Below are positions 16,067-24,575 of a DNA stretch of 64,000 bases, piece by piece. Within the stretch, counting starts at the first letter, position 1; each line of letters begins with the position of its first letter. Source of the DNA: Scandinavium sp051650185. Its GTDB lineage: Bacteria; Pseudomonadota; Gammaproteobacteria; Enterobacterales; Enterobacteriaceae. The position numbers were made by a program, and so were the translations under genes. The notes beneath the pieces are model-generated. The model was not told where the DNA came from. It made no database searches and saw nothing but the letters and a program-made list of their open reading frames with translations. The DNA is taken from assembly GCF_051650185.1 (NCBI RefSeq), contig NZ_JBOFIN010000094.1:1-64000 (forward strand). Direction: 5' to 3'.

Positions 16067-17257
16067 CTATGCGTGAGAACGTTCTGCCGGGCCCGTTTCA
16101 TCACGTTGCGCGACGTACTGCATCCGATATCCCCAACCGGCTAATACCACGGTGGCGAGCATTACGCTTGTGGTGGTCAGCAGAGGCGTTGCTATCAGCG
16201 TAGAGACCACCAGGCTTGCAAGGAAACACAGGCCAAGCTGTAACGTATTTTGCAGCGCGGCGGCACGACCCGTCGCTAGTGGGAAAGGGCGAAGCGCCTG
16301 AGCGACAACAATTGGATAGATAGCCCCGTTTGCCATCGCCATCAGGCAGAAGGGAATGAGCAGGGTGCTTAACGAGGTGTCAGTGGCCAGGCCAACGGCG
16401 AAGGTGGCCGCAACGCTTATCGCAAACGCGATGAGCAGCCACGGCAACATTTGCTGACCCTGCCATTTCTGCAACGCGGCGCGGCAGCCGTAACCGCCAA
16501 TCAGGAAGGCGATGGTTTGCGGGACGTAGCTCAGGCCAATGACTGTTGGGCCATAGCCCATGGTATTCAGAATGAACGGCGAACCGGTCAGCCAGGCAAA
16601 GAAGCTTGCTGAACAGGCGGCGTAGATAAGCACGTTGCCACGATAGTCACGTGAACGAAGCAAGGTCATGAACGTCAACGCCTGCTCTTCTTTGTGTTCT
16701 TGTCTGACTGGCTTTTTAAGGCGCAACGCAGGCAGCATTAACAGTAACGTGATCCCAAACAGCGTGGCGAAAATAGCCTGCCATTCAAAATGGTGCAGGA
16801 TCCAGCTGCCCAGCAGCGGTGCCAGGGCAGGGGAAAGCCCGACCAGCGGCATAATGGTGGCGAAAATGCGGTTAGTGCGCTGTGCAGGATAGTAGTCCGT
16901 CACCATCGCCTGCCAGGTCACCGCAGCGGCACACACCCCCACCGCCTGGATGAAGCGCAGCACAAGCAGCCACGTCGCATCGCGGACCCAGAGCATGCCA
17001 ATACAGCCCACGGCGAAAATCGCAAGGCCAATGAGCAGAATGGGTTTGCGTCCGTAGCGATCGGACAGCGGCCCCCACAATAATTGTGCGAAAGCAAAAC
17101 CTGCCAGGAACAGGCTCAGGCTGGCGCTGACGGCAGCTGCCGGTGTTTGTAAATCAGTCTGAATCGCGGCGAAGGCGGGCAGGTACATGTCGGTTGCCAG
17201 AAAACCCAGCACGCTTAAGCCTGCCAGCCAGCACAAAAATCCAATTCCTGGTTGCAT
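16067..17257 (-). CDS. punC: Purine nucleoside exporter PunC, MFS family
   Basis: The 396-residue Bcr/CflA-type transporter (formerly YdhC) has twelve transmembrane segments and the MFS loop motif GPLSDRYGRKP. In E. coli it moves purine nucleosides and is controlled by PunR, encoded divergently here as there. The ATG at 17257 is chosen by homology and because GAGA lies 6 bases upstream; an ATG two codons earlier (17263) is possible. Confidence 0.93.
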   Translation of the reverse strand: MQPGIGFLCWLAGLSVLGFLATDMYLPAFAAIQTDLQTPAAAVSASLSLFLAGFAFAQLLWGPLSDRYGRKPILLIGLAIFAVGCIGMLWVRDATWLLVLRFIQAVGVCAAAVTWQAMVTDYYPAQRTNRIFATIMPLVGLSPALAPLLGSWILHHFEWQAIFATLFGITLLLMLPALRLKKPVRQEHKEEQALTFMTLLRSRDYRGNVLIYAACSASFFAWLTGSPFILNTMGYGPTVIGLSYVPQTIAFLIGGYGCRAALQKWQGQQMLPWLLIAFAISVAATFAVGLATDTSLSTLLIPFCLMAMANGAIYPIVVAQALRPFPLATGRAAALQNTLQLGLCFLASLVVSTLIATPLLTTTSVMLATVVLAGWGYRMQYVAQRDETGPAERSHA

Positions 17258-17370
17258 AGTCATTCTCTTTCTCGTTGCAGGTGGTGATGGCAGCAGAGTG
17301 TAGGGAGTGCAACTTCGCTTGTGAAACGCTAATATTTGTCGGGTGGATTCAAAAATTTTGCAGGCAGATT

Positions 17371-18282
17371 ATGTGGTCCGAATACTCTCTTGAAGTGGTG
17401 GATGCCGTGGCACGCAATGGCAGCTTCAGCGCAGCAGCGCAGGAACTGCATCGCGTGCCTTCTGCAGTCAGTTATACCGTGCGTCAGCTGGAGGAATGGC
17501 TGGCAGTGCCGCTGTTTGAACGTCGCCATCGCGATGTGGAATTAACGCCAGCCGGGGTCTGGTTTCTGAAAGAAGGGCGCTCTGTTATCAAAAAAATGCA
17601 GATCACTCGCCAGCAGTGTCAGCAAATTGCCAACGGCTGGCGCGGCAATCTGGCGATTGCTGTCGATAATATTGTCAGGCCGGAGCGAACCCGACAGCTC
17701 ATTGTCGATTTTTATCGTCACTTTCAGGACGTGGAGCTTTGTGTCTTTCAGGAAGTGTTCAACGGCGTGTGGGATGCGCTCTCCGATGGCCGCGTGGAGC
17801 TGGCCATTGGCGCCACTCAGGCGATCCCTGTCGGTGGACGTTATGCGTTTCGCGATATGGGTATGCTCAACTGGAACTGCGTGGTGTCCAGCCGTCACCC
17901 TCTGGCGCAAATGCCCGGGCCGCTGAGTGACGATGTGTTGCGCAACTGGCCTTCATTAGTGCGTGAAGATACCTCTCGTTCATTGCCAAAACGCATCACC
18001 TGGCTACTGGATAACCAGAAACGGATCGTCGTGCCAGACTGGGAATCGTCAGCAACGTGTCTTTCAGCAGGCTTATGCGTGGGGATGGTGCCGGGGCATT
18101 TTGCTCGCCCATGGATCGACAGCGGCGAGTGGGTGGCACTTGAACTGGAAAACCCGTTTCCGGATGCGGCTTGCTGTCTGACCTGGCAACAGAATGATAT
18201 GTCTCCGGCGTTAACCTGGCTGCTGGAGTATCTGGGTGACAGTGAAACGCTGAATAAAGAGTGGTTGCAGGAGCCGGAATAA
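17371..18282 (+). CDS. punR: LysR-family regulator PunR
   Basis: A 303-residue LysR-type activator (formerly YdhB) with an N-terminal winged helix (residues about 5-62; NGSFSAAAQELHRVPSAVS) and a C-terminal effector domain. In E. coli it activates punC in response to purine nucleosides. The frame is open upstream to 17275, but the protein begins at MWSEYSLEV by homology. It is divergent from punC with a 113-bp shared promoter region, and convergent with purR, 14 bp away. Confidence 0.95.
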   Translation: MWSEYSLEVVDAVARNGSFSAAAQELHRVPSAVSYTVRQLEEWLAVPLFERRHRDVELTPAGVWFLKEGRSVIKKMQITRQQCQQIANGWRGNLAIAVDNIVRPERTRQLIVDFYRHFQDVELCVFQEVFNGVWDALSDGRVELAIGATQAIPVGGRYAFRDMGMLNWNCVVSSRHPLAQMPGPLSDDVLRNWPSLVREDTSRSLPKRITWLLDNQKRIVVPDWESSATCLSAGLCVGMVPGHFARPWIDSGEWVALELENPFPDAACCLTWQQNDMSPALTWLLEYLGDSETLNKEWLQEPE

Positions 18283-18296
18283 CCGGCCCCTGAATC

Positions 18297-19322
18297 TTAA
18301 CGACGGTAGTCGCGGAACGGACCGTCGGCGACAGAGCGGCGCTCGATCAGGCGAGGATGCACCTCAATGGACTGCGACTCTTCGCGCTTGTTGACGATGC
18401 GATCCAGCAGCATATCGAACGCTGCTTCACCCAGTGAATCTTTAGGCTGGTGAATGGTGGTCAGCGCAGGGGTGAAGAAGCGCGCGTTGCGCACGTTATC
18501 ATAGCCAATCACGGAAATGTCCTGCGGAACGCGCAGGCCCATTTCATCGGCGGCGCACAATGCGCCCATCGCCATGATATCGCCGCCGCAGAAGACGGCA
18601 GAAGGGCGTGGCTGTTGCGCAAGGATTTGCTGCATGGCGCGATAGCCGGATTCAGGTTCGAAATCGCCCTGTACAATCCAGTTTTCCGGGATCTTAACCT
18701 GCGCTTCTTCCATGGCCTTCATAAAGCCAGCCAGGCGACCAGCGCCAGTATTGCGCTCCAGAGGACCTGGGATCACGCCAATATCACGATGGCCGCGTTC
18801 AATCAGATAACGACCGGCGATGTATCCGCCCTGGAAAGCGTTATCGTTAACGGAGTCAGTGAAGTCCGCTTTTGATTCGCCCCAGTCCATCACCACCATC
18901 GGAATATGTCGATATTCTTCAAGCATATCGAGTACAGACTGCGGGTATTCGGAGCACATCACCAGCAGGCCATCGACGCGTTTTTGCGCCATCATCGACA
19001 GATAGGCACGCTGTTTTTCCAGGTTGTTCCAGGCATTACCTAAAATCAGGGTATAGCCTTTTTCGAAGCAGTTTTTCTCAACGGCTTCGATAATTTCCGC
19101 AAAATAGGCGGCTTCGCTGCTGGTCGCCAGCAGGCCAATCGTTTTGGTGTGGTTCACTTTCAGGCTGCGAGCCACGGCGCTTGGGGAGTAGTGCAGCTCT
19201 TTAATGGCCGCCCACACCGCATTGCGGGTCTCTTCCGCAACGAAACGCGTCTTGTTAATTACATGTGATACAGTTGTAGTGGAAACGTTTGCGCGCTTCG
19301 CTACATCTTTAATTGTTGCCAT
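18297..19322 (-). CDS. purR: Purine repressor PurR
   Basis: The 341-residue LacI-family repressor binds hypoxanthine or guanine and represses purine synthesis genes. The helix-turn-helix is at residues 3-25 (IKDVAKRANVSTTTVSHVI), with the hinge helix following (SPSAVARSLK). Length equals E. coli PurR. Two PurR-type operators, one upstream and one inside the 5' coding part, indicate the same autoregulation as in E. coli. Confidence 0.98.
   Translation of the reverse strand: MATIKDVAKRANVSTTTVSHVINKTRFVAEETRNAVWAAIKELHYSPSAVARSLKVNHTKTIGLLATSSEAAYFAEIIEAVEKNCFEKGYTLILGNAWNNLEKQRAYLSMMAQKRVDGLLVMCSEYPQSVLDMLEEYRHIPMVVMDWGESKADFTDSVNDNAFQGGYIAGRYLIERGHRDIGVIPGPLERNTGAGRLAGFMKAMEEAQVKIPENWIVQGDFEPESGYRAMQQILAQQPRPSAVFCGGDIMAMGALCAADEMGLRVPQDISVIGYDNVRNARFFTPALTTIHQPKDSLGEAAFDMLLDRIVNKREESQSIEVHPRLIERRSVADGPFRDYRR
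19279..19294 (-). promoter_or_regulatory. PurR operator inside the purR coding region
   Basis: GTGGAAACGTTTGCGC matches ACGCAAACGTTTGCGT at 12 of 16 positions with an intact AAACGTTTGCG core. It lies within the first 15 codons of purR, like operator O2 of E. coli. Confidence 0.8.
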
Positions 19323-19364
19323 TCGCTCTCACTCCAGACCCTTTCCTTACGCCTGATTATCGAC

Positions 19365-19380
19365 ACGAAAACGTTTGCCT
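19365..19380 (-). promoter_or_regulatory. PurR operator upstream of purR
   Basis: ACGAAAACGTTTGCCT matches the PurR consensus at 14 of 16 positions. It lies 43 bp upstream of the start codon, where it would cover the promoter. Confidence 0.9.
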
Positions 19381-19615
19381 TTACACACCCTTGGTGCAAT
19401 TCATTTCAATTGCGGTACGCCGGGAAACAACACAGGACGACGGGAGGGGGTCAATGGCTGCTACGCTTTTAAATTAGCGTGGAATTTTGTCTGATTCTGA
19501 GGCAAAGGGAAAGAGAAAAATCGTTATGGCCCCAAAACCTGGAAGATTTTTAGGCGTAACTGTGCAAAAATGAGCAAGCTCACTTTTGTTGTGGGGATTA
19601 AAAGGAGAAAAATTG

Positions 19616-19705
19616 ATGAGTACCGACCTGAAGCTCTCGTTGATGACGACCGTTTTTGCCCTGGGTGTGATCATCATTGGCGCACTGACCGCAGTCCTGC
19701 ACTGA
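19616..19705 (+). CDS. ynhF: Small inner-membrane protein YnhF
   Basis: A 29-residue protein, MSTDLKLSL at its start and LTAVLH at its end, closely matching E. coli YnhF in length and sequence. Its body is one hydrophobic transmembrane segment. AAAGGAG ends 9 bases upstream of the ATG. It sits between purR and ydhP as in E. coli, where YnhF is a stress-related membrane peptide of unknown role. A hairpin (GGAGGAAG/CTTCCTCC, 19713-19734) follows. Confidence 0.9.
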   Translation: MSTDLKLSLMTTVFALGVIIIGALTAVLH

Positions 19706-19712
19706 TTTACGC

Positions 19713-19734
19713 GGAGGAAGCCTGCGCTTCCTCC
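19713..19734 (+). terminator. Hairpin after ynhF
   Basis: An 8-bp stem GGAGGAAG/CTTCCTCC with a CCTGCG loop starts 7 bp after the ynhF stop. No strong T-run follows, so it may stabilise the transcript rather than terminate it. Confidence 0.5.
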
Positions 19735-19875
19735 GTGACTCCCTCCTTCAGATTGTTATCATTTTCGCAAAAATCTTTTGCCATTTCGTTCACTTTTGTT
19801 TTTTTGTGATTGATGTCATGCTTTTGACTTCTGCTGTCGCGCCATCACTTCAGGATGGCTTACCGGAGTTACAAC

Positions 19876-21042
19876 ATGAAAATCAACTTTCCCCTGCTGG
19901 CACTGGCAATCGGGGCTTTTGGTATTGGCACCACGGAGTTCTCTCCGATGGGGCTGCTGCCCGTGATTGCTAAAGGGGTCGATGTCTCCATTCCTGTCGC
20001 GGGGATGCTGATCAGCGCGTATGCCATTGGCGTGATGGTTGGCGCACCGTTGATGACGTTGCTGCTGTCGCACCGTGCTCGCCGCAATGCACTTATCTTC
20101 CTGATGGCGATTTTTACCCTCGGCAATGTGCTTTCGGCTATCGCGCCTGATTACACCACGCTGTTACTTTCCCGCATCATTACCAGTCTCAATCATGGCG
20201 CTTTCTTTGGCCTTGGGTCGGTGGTGGCGGCAAGCGTGGTGCCGAAGCATAAACAGGCCAGCGCGGTCGCGACCATGTTTATGGGCCTGACGATTGCCAA
20301 TATCGGCGGCGTGCCTGCTGCCACCTGGCTGGGTGAAACGATCGGCTGGCGTATGTCATTCCTTGCAACGGCGGGGCTGGGTGTTGTGTCGATGGCGAGC
20401 CTGTGGGTCTCCTTACCGAAAGGTAGCAGCGGTGAGCGTCCTAATGTGAAGCAGGAACTCTCCGTGTTGGTACGTCCTCAGGTGCTGACGGCTTTACTCA
20501 CCACGGTGCTTGGGGCAGGGGCGATGTTCACGCTCTATACCTATATCGCGCCAGTGCTGCACACCATTACTTCTGCCTCTCCTCTGTTTGTGACGGCGAT
20601 GCTGGTGTTGATTGGCGTGGGCTTCTCTATCGGAAACTACCTTGGCGGTAAATTTGCTGACCGTTCCGTCACCGCGACGCTGAAAGGTTTCTTGCTGCTG
20701 TTGATTGCCGTTATGGTCGCGATCCCGTGGCTTGCGGAAAGTGAAGTGGGCGCGGCCGTCAGTATGGTGGTTTGGGGGGCGGCGACCTTTGCAGTGGTGC
20801 CACCGCTGCAGATGCGAGTAATGCGCGTTGCGCACGAAGCGCCGGGGCTCTCTTCCTCCGTGAACATCGGAGCGTTCAACCTGGGGAATGCGTTGGGTGC
20901 AGCGGCGGGCGGTGCGGTCATTTCTGGCGGGTTGGGCTACAGCTTTGTACCTGTAATGGGCGCGATTATCGCCGGACTGGCATTAATGGTGGTGATATTT
21001 AGCGGCCGTCGTCAGCCTGAAGAGGCTTGCGCCAGTCAGTAA
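19876..21042 (+). CDS. ydhP: MFS transporter YdhP
   Basis: A 388-residue inner-membrane transporter of the arabinose-efflux (AraJ/YdhP) group with twelve predicted transmembrane segments (LLALAIGAFGIGTTEFSPMG at the N-terminus). Substrate is not established. The ATG at 19876 follows GGAG with 8-base spacing; the frame is open seven codons further upstream, but homologues begin here. It is convergent with sodB. Confidence 0.94.
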   Translation: MKINFPLLALAIGAFGIGTTEFSPMGLLPVIAKGVDVSIPVAGMLISAYAIGVMVGAPLMTLLLSHRARRNALIFLMAIFTLGNVLSAIAPDYTTLLLSRIITSLNHGAFFGLGSVVAASVVPKHKQASAVATMFMGLTIANIGGVPAATWLGETIGWRMSFLATAGLGVVSMASLWVSLPKGSSGERPNVKQELSVLVRPQVLTALLTTVLGAGAMFTLYTYIAPVLHTITSASPLFVTAMLVLIGVGFSIGNYLGGKFADRSVTATLKGFLLLLIAVMVAIPWLAESEVGAAVSMVVWGAATFAVVPPLQMRVMRVAHEAPGLSSSVNIGAFNLGNALGAAAGGAVISGGLGYSFVPVMGAIIAGLALMVVIFSGRRQPEEACASQ

Positions 21043-21048
21043 CGAATT

Positions 21049-21072
21049 GCCCGGCGACCGTCGTCGCCGGGC
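21049..21072. terminator. Hairpin between ydhP and sodB
   Basis: GCCCGGCGAC and its complement form a 10-bp stem between the convergent stop codons. No T-run is obvious on either side. It probably serves both genes. Confidence 0.6.
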
Positions 21073-21078
21073 CAGGCA

Positions 21079-21660
21079 TTACGCCGCCAGATTTTTGGCA
21101 ACAAATTCCCAGTTTACCAGCGCCCAGAAATGCTCGAGGTAGTTCGGACGGGCGTTGCGGTAGTCAATGTAGTAAGCGTGCTCCCACACATCAACGGTCA
21201 GCAGCGGCTTCGCGTCAGTGGTCAGCGGTGTGCCTGCGTTAGACGTAGAGACAATCGCCAGTTTGCCATCTGCTTTTTTCACAAGCCATGTCCAGCCAGA
21301 GCCGAAATTCTTGATAGCGGCATCGGTGAACTGTGCTTTGAAGTCAGCAAAACTGCCAAAGCTGGCATTGATAGTGGCAGCGACTTCACCGGTCGGTTCG
21401 CCACCGGCATTTGGCGCCAGGCAGTGCCAGTAGAAGGTATGGTTCCACACCTGAGCGGCGTTGTTGAACACGCCAGCTTCAGAAGTGCGCACGATCTCTT
21501 CCAGCGTTTTACCTTCAAATGCGGTGCCTTTGATCAGGTTGTTCAGGTTGGTGACATAGGTCTGGTGGTGTTTACCATAATGGTATTCCAGCGTTTCTGC
21601 GGAAATGTGTGGTGCCAGTGCGTCTTTCGCATACGGTAATGCAGGTAATTCAAATGACAT
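21079..21660 (-). CDS. sodB: Iron superoxide dismutase
   Basis: The 193-residue cytoplasmic enzyme converts superoxide to oxygen and peroxide. Metal ligands are visible in HISAETLEYHYGKHH, WNHTFYWHC, and DVWEHAYYIDYRN. Residues GGEPTGE and AQFTDAA agree with the iron type. GGGAGAG precedes the ATG. The leader contains TCAATA/TATTGA (21691-21708 region), a small hairpin comparable to the place where RyhB pairs with sodB mRNA in E. coli. Confidence 0.98.
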   Translation of the reverse strand: MSFELPALPYAKDALAPHISAETLEYHYGKHHQTYVTNLNNLIKGTAFEGKTLEEIVRTSEAGVFNNAAQVWNHTFYWHCLAPNAGGEPTGEVAATINASFGSFADFKAQFTDAAIKNFGSGWTWLVKKADGKLAIVSTSNAGTPLTTDAKPLLTVDVWEHAYYIDYRNARPNYLEHFWALVNWEFVAKNLAA

Positions 21661-21756
21661 TGCTTCTCTCCCTATTGTTCTGACTTATGGATCAATAACC
21701 TTGTATTGAGTAGGGAGAGGGTAGCAAATTAAAAGAAGTGGCAAAAGAGGAACTTA

Positions 21757-21777
21757 CCCTGTCGGCTGGCGACAGGG
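21757..21777 (-). terminator. Terminator of mepH
   Basis: CCCTGTCG/CGACAGGG forms an 8-bp stem just after the mepH stop on the minus strand, followed by a U-rich but interrupted tail. It separates mepH from sodB. Confidence 0.6.
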
Positions 21778-21783
21778 CACGGA

Positions 21784-22602
21784 TCAGCGAATGGTTTTAG
21801 GCGTCATCACGCGGCGAGCGCCGACGTAGTGGTTTGCCCAGTAATCTTCGCTTAGGGAAGTGATTTGGATGTCCCGACCACTCCGGGGGGACTGAATGAA
21901 TTTGCCATTGCCAACGTAAACGCCAACATGGTCGGCAGTGCCGCGACCGCGAGTGCGGAAGAACACCAGGTCACCGCTTTGCAATTCACCACGATCAACC
22001 GCACGGGCATCACGCAGGTGATACATTTCGTTGGCGGTGCGTGGAATACGGAATTTTACCAGGTCTTTATAGGCGTAATACACCAGACCGCTGCAATCGA
22101 ACCCAGTGCGAGGGGATGTGCCACCCCAGCGATACGGCTTACCAATCTGACCCATCAGCTTGTTCATTGCAGTTTTCTGCGCTTTCTGCACGCGAACTTT
22201 ATGCGCATCGGCGATGGTCAGCGGCTTCACTTCTTCCTCCACACACTTCTTCTTATGGCCCTTACGCACGGTGCATTTCTGAACCATTTTCGCTGAGGCG
22301 GTTTTTAACGCGGCGCTGTGTGTGCGGCGGGTAGAAGTGGTTTTACTGCTGGAGGAAGTGCGTTTGCTTTGAACCGGGGCTTTAGACTTCAGGCTGCTGG
22401 ATTTTTTCTTGCTGGTATTCTTTGCGGTGGTTTTGCTTTTATTACTGGTCGTTTTCTTTTTACGGTCTGTGTCTTTCGCCTGATGGGACTTTTGAGATGC
22501 AGACGAACGCGCCTGCTCTGACGCATGCGACAAAGGCGTAATAGACAACGATGTAAACAGTAAAGCACAGAGCGTGATCGAGATTTTATTTATCCGCGCC
22601 AC
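21784..22602 (-). CDS. mepH: Murein DD-endopeptidase MepH
   Basis: A 272-residue exported hydrolase that cuts D-Ala-mDAP crosslinks so that new peptidoglycan can be inserted. It has a signal peptide (ending SHA-SE), a long Lys/Ser/Thr-rich linker (about residues 35-105), and a C-terminal NlpC/P60 domain with catalytic Cys in FDCSGLVYYAY and His in DHVGVYVGN. It was formerly called YdhO. Confidence 0.95.
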   Translation of the reverse strand: MARINKISITLCALLFTSLSITPLSHASEQARSSASQKSHQAKDTDRKKKTTSNKSKTTAKNTSKKKSSSLKSKAPVQSKRTSSSSKTTSTRRTHSAALKTASAKMVQKCTVRKGHKKKCVEEEVKPLTIADAHKVRVQKAQKTAMNKLMGQIGKPYRWGGTSPRTGFDCSGLVYYAYKDLVKFRIPRTANEMYHLRDARAVDRGELQSGDLVFFRTRGRGTADHVGVYVGNGKFIQSPRSGRDIQITSLSEDYWANHYVGARRVMTPKTIR

Positions 22603-22944
22603 CCAGCGTTCCTCTGTGAATCAGGCATAAAACAGTCATGCCTGGGTATGATTGACAAAACGCATCGATTCTAATGCATAAAAACCGCGAATGTTAATAG
22701 ACTTTTTGTATCGGATGCTCTGTTTCGTTAGCGACTGCAAAAAAATGCGTCAAAGTTGACATAAGGTGGCTGGAAAACACTCAGAATTATCGGGGGTTTG
22801 CCGATAAAGACACATTTTTAAGGCAACTTCACGGCACCGGATGTAAAATGCATTTGAGTGAACAAAATGTTATTTTCTGACAGTAGCCGTTGGCGTTACA
22901 CTGACTGACTCCTGTTATAAAAAGAAGTTTAAGGAAGCAAGACA
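22603..22944. other. Intergenic region mepH-grxD
   Basis: No gene is visible in these 342 bp, which hold the two divergent promoters. Upstream of grxD a possible sigma-70 pair is TTGGCG (around 22889) with TGTTAT 17 bp later. A TTGACA at 22756-22761 lacks a good partner. GAAGTTTAAGGAAG supplies the grxD ribosome-binding site. Confidence 0.45.
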
Positions 22945-23292
22945 ATGAGTACGACTCTTGAGAAAATCCAGGCCCAAATCGCTGAAAACCCAATCCTTCT
23001 GTATATGAAGGGTTCTCCAAAGCTGCCAAGCTGTGGTTTCTCTGCTCAGGCGGTTCAGGCGCTGTCTGCTTGCGGCGAGCGCTTTGCTTACGTTGATATC
23101 CTGCAAAACCCGGACATCCGTGCCGAGCTGCCAAAATACGCTAACTGGCCAACCTTCCCACAGCTGTGGGTCGACGGTGAGCTGGTAGGCGGCTGTGACA
23201 TCCTGATTGAGATGTACCAGCGCGGCGAACTGCAGGCGCTGATTAAAGAGACCGCGGCGAAATACAAAGACGACGCGGCACAAGCCGAGTAA
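22945..23292 (+). CDS. grxD: Monothiol glutaredoxin Grx4
   Basis: A 115-residue cytoplasmic monothiol glutaredoxin that binds a [2Fe-2S] cluster with glutathione and works in iron-sulfur trafficking. The active-site motif CGFS is present (KLPSCGFSAQ), followed by WPTFPQLWVDGELVGG. It is convergent with rnt. In E. coli lhr lies between the two; here only 41 bp separate the stop codons. Confidence 0.98.
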   Translation: MSTTLEKIQAQIAENPILLYMKGSPKLPSCGFSAQAVQALSACGERFAYVDILQNPDIRAELPKYANWPTFPQLWVDGELVGGCDILIEMYQRGELQALIKETAAKYKDDAAQAE

Positions 23293-23304
23293 GTTGTCTG
23301 GCCA

Positions 23305-23335
23305 ATAAAAAAGCGACCCGAGGGTCGCTTTTTTT
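23305..23335. terminator. Bidirectional terminator between grxD and rnt
   Basis: AAGCGACCC/GGGTCGCTT forms a strong stem with an A-run on the left and a T-run on the right, so it can act for both convergent genes. Confidence 0.9.
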
Positions 23336-23984
23336 ACGCCTGTTCTTCCGCTATTGGCAGCGGCCAGCCGCCAAGACGCTTCCAGCGATTAACAATCTCA
23401 CAGAAGAGCTGAGCCGTTTGTTCGGTGTCATACAGCGCGGAGTGCGCTTTAGTGCCGTCAAATTCCATGCCTGCGGCGATGCATGCTTTTGAAAGCACGG
23501 TTTGACCCAGTGCGAGCCCGCTCAGTGCGGCAGTATCAAAAGTCACGAAAGGGTGGAACGGATTGCGTTTCAGGCCAGCGCGTTCAGCAGCAGCCATCAT
23601 AAAGCTGTGATCAAAGGTGGCATTGTGCGCGACCATAATGGCGCGATTGCACTCCTGATCCTTCATGCCTTTACGCACTTCTTTGAAGATGGCGTGCAGC
23701 GCGTCGTATTCGCTTACCGCACCGCGTTCAGGATCGTTCGGGTTGATGCCGTTAAAGGCCAACGCTTCAGGCACCAGGTTTGCGCCTTCAAAAGGTTCAA
23801 CGTGAAAATGCAGCGTGCTGTCCGGCATCAGCCAGCCTTCCTCATCCATTTTTAACGTCACAGCCGCCACTTCGAGTAGTGCATCCGTTTTGGCATTAAA
23901 GCCTGCGGTTTCGACATCAATGACTACAGGATAAAAACCACGGAAGCGGTCGCACAGTGCGTTACGTTGAGCGTTGTCGGACAT
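23334..23984 (-). CDS. rnt: Ribonuclease T
   Basis: The 216-residue DEDDh exonuclease trims the 3' ends of tRNA, 5S and 23S rRNA. Catalytic acids are seen in VIDVETAGF, the third in the THDHS-like NATFDHSF stretch, and the last His-Asp in KAHSALYDTEQ. Length matches the family. It is convergent with grxD; the helicase gene lhr that I recall next to it in E. coli is missing. Confidence 0.98.
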   Translation of the reverse strand: MSDNAQRNALCDRFRGFYPVVIDVETAGFNAKTDALLEVAAVTLKMDEEGWLMPDSTLHFHVEPFEGANLVPEALAFNGINPNDPERGAVSEYDALHAIFKEVRKGMKDQECNRAIMVAHNATFDHSFMMAAAERAGLKRNPFHPFVTFDTAALSGLALGQTVLSKACIAAGMEFDGTKAHSALYDTEQTAQLFCEIVNRWKRLGGWPLPIAEEQA

Positions 23985-24059
23985 CAGGATCTCTTAGACT
24001 GGAAAAAATTAGCGCGCATTATGGCAAATTTTACCGAATCTTGCAGTAAAGGCAGGTGT

Positions 24060-24082
24060 AAAAAAGGGCGCCTGGGCGCCCT
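24060..24082 (-). terminator. Terminator of gloA
   Basis: On the minus strand AGGGCGC/GCGCCCT is followed by six Ts. It starts 7 bp after the gloA stop and ends the nemR-nemA-gloA unit. Confidence 0.85.
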
Positions 24083-24088
24083 GAGAAG

Positions 24089-24496
24089 TTATTGACCGAG
24101 GCCTTTGCCCGCATCTTTCGCTTCTATCAGTTCGATTTTATAGCCATCTGGATCTTCCACAAAGGCGATGACGGTAGTGCCACCTTTGACCGGACCCGCT
24201 TCACGCGTCACGTTGCCGCCGTTATTGCGGATGCGCTCGCAGGCTTCTGCCGCGTTATCGACGCTCAGCGCGATGTGACCATAAGCGGTACCGAGGTCGT
24301 AGCTGTCAACGCCCCAGTTATAAGTCAGTTCAATCACCGCTTCTTCGGTTTCCGGGCCGTAGCCAACGAAAGCGAGGGAGTATTTATATTCCGGGTTTTC
24401 GCTGGTGCGCAGCAGCTTCATGCCCAGCACGTTGGTGTAAAACTCGATGGAGCGTTGCAGATCGCCAACACGCAGCATGGTGTGAAGTAGGCGCAT
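24089..24496 (-). CDS. gloA: Lactoylglutathione lyase (glyoxalase I)
   Basis: The 135-residue nickel enzyme converts the hemithioacetal of methylglyoxal and glutathione to S-lactoylglutathione. Metal ligands are recognisable in LLHTML (His), AVIELTYN (Glu), GHIALSV (His) and GYKIELIE (Glu). It lies downstream of nemA on the same strand with a 79-bp gap that holds a strong hairpin (24541-24564), and in E. coli it is co-transcribed with nemRA. Confidence 0.97.
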   Translation of the reverse strand: MRLLHTMLRVGDLQRSIEFYTNVLGMKLLRTSENPEYKYSLAFVGYGPETEEAVIELTYNWGVDSYDLGTAYGHIALSVDNAAEACERIRNNGGNVTREAGPVKGGTTVIAFVEDPDGYKIELIEAKDAGKGLGQ

Positions 24497-24540
24497 TCTC
24501 TTCCCCTTAAACTATTGTTTGATAAACCAGAACGTAGAGT

Positions 24541-24564
24541 ATAGCGGCGGATTGCCGCCGCTAT
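24541..24564 (-). other. Hairpin between nemA and gloA
   Basis: A perfect 10-bp stem ATAGCGGCGG/CCGCCGCTAT with an ATTG loop lies directly after the nemA stop. It has no T-run, so partial termination or mRNA processing between the two genes is more likely than full termination. Confidence 0.6.
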
Positions 24565-24575
24565 CAATGCGAGGA

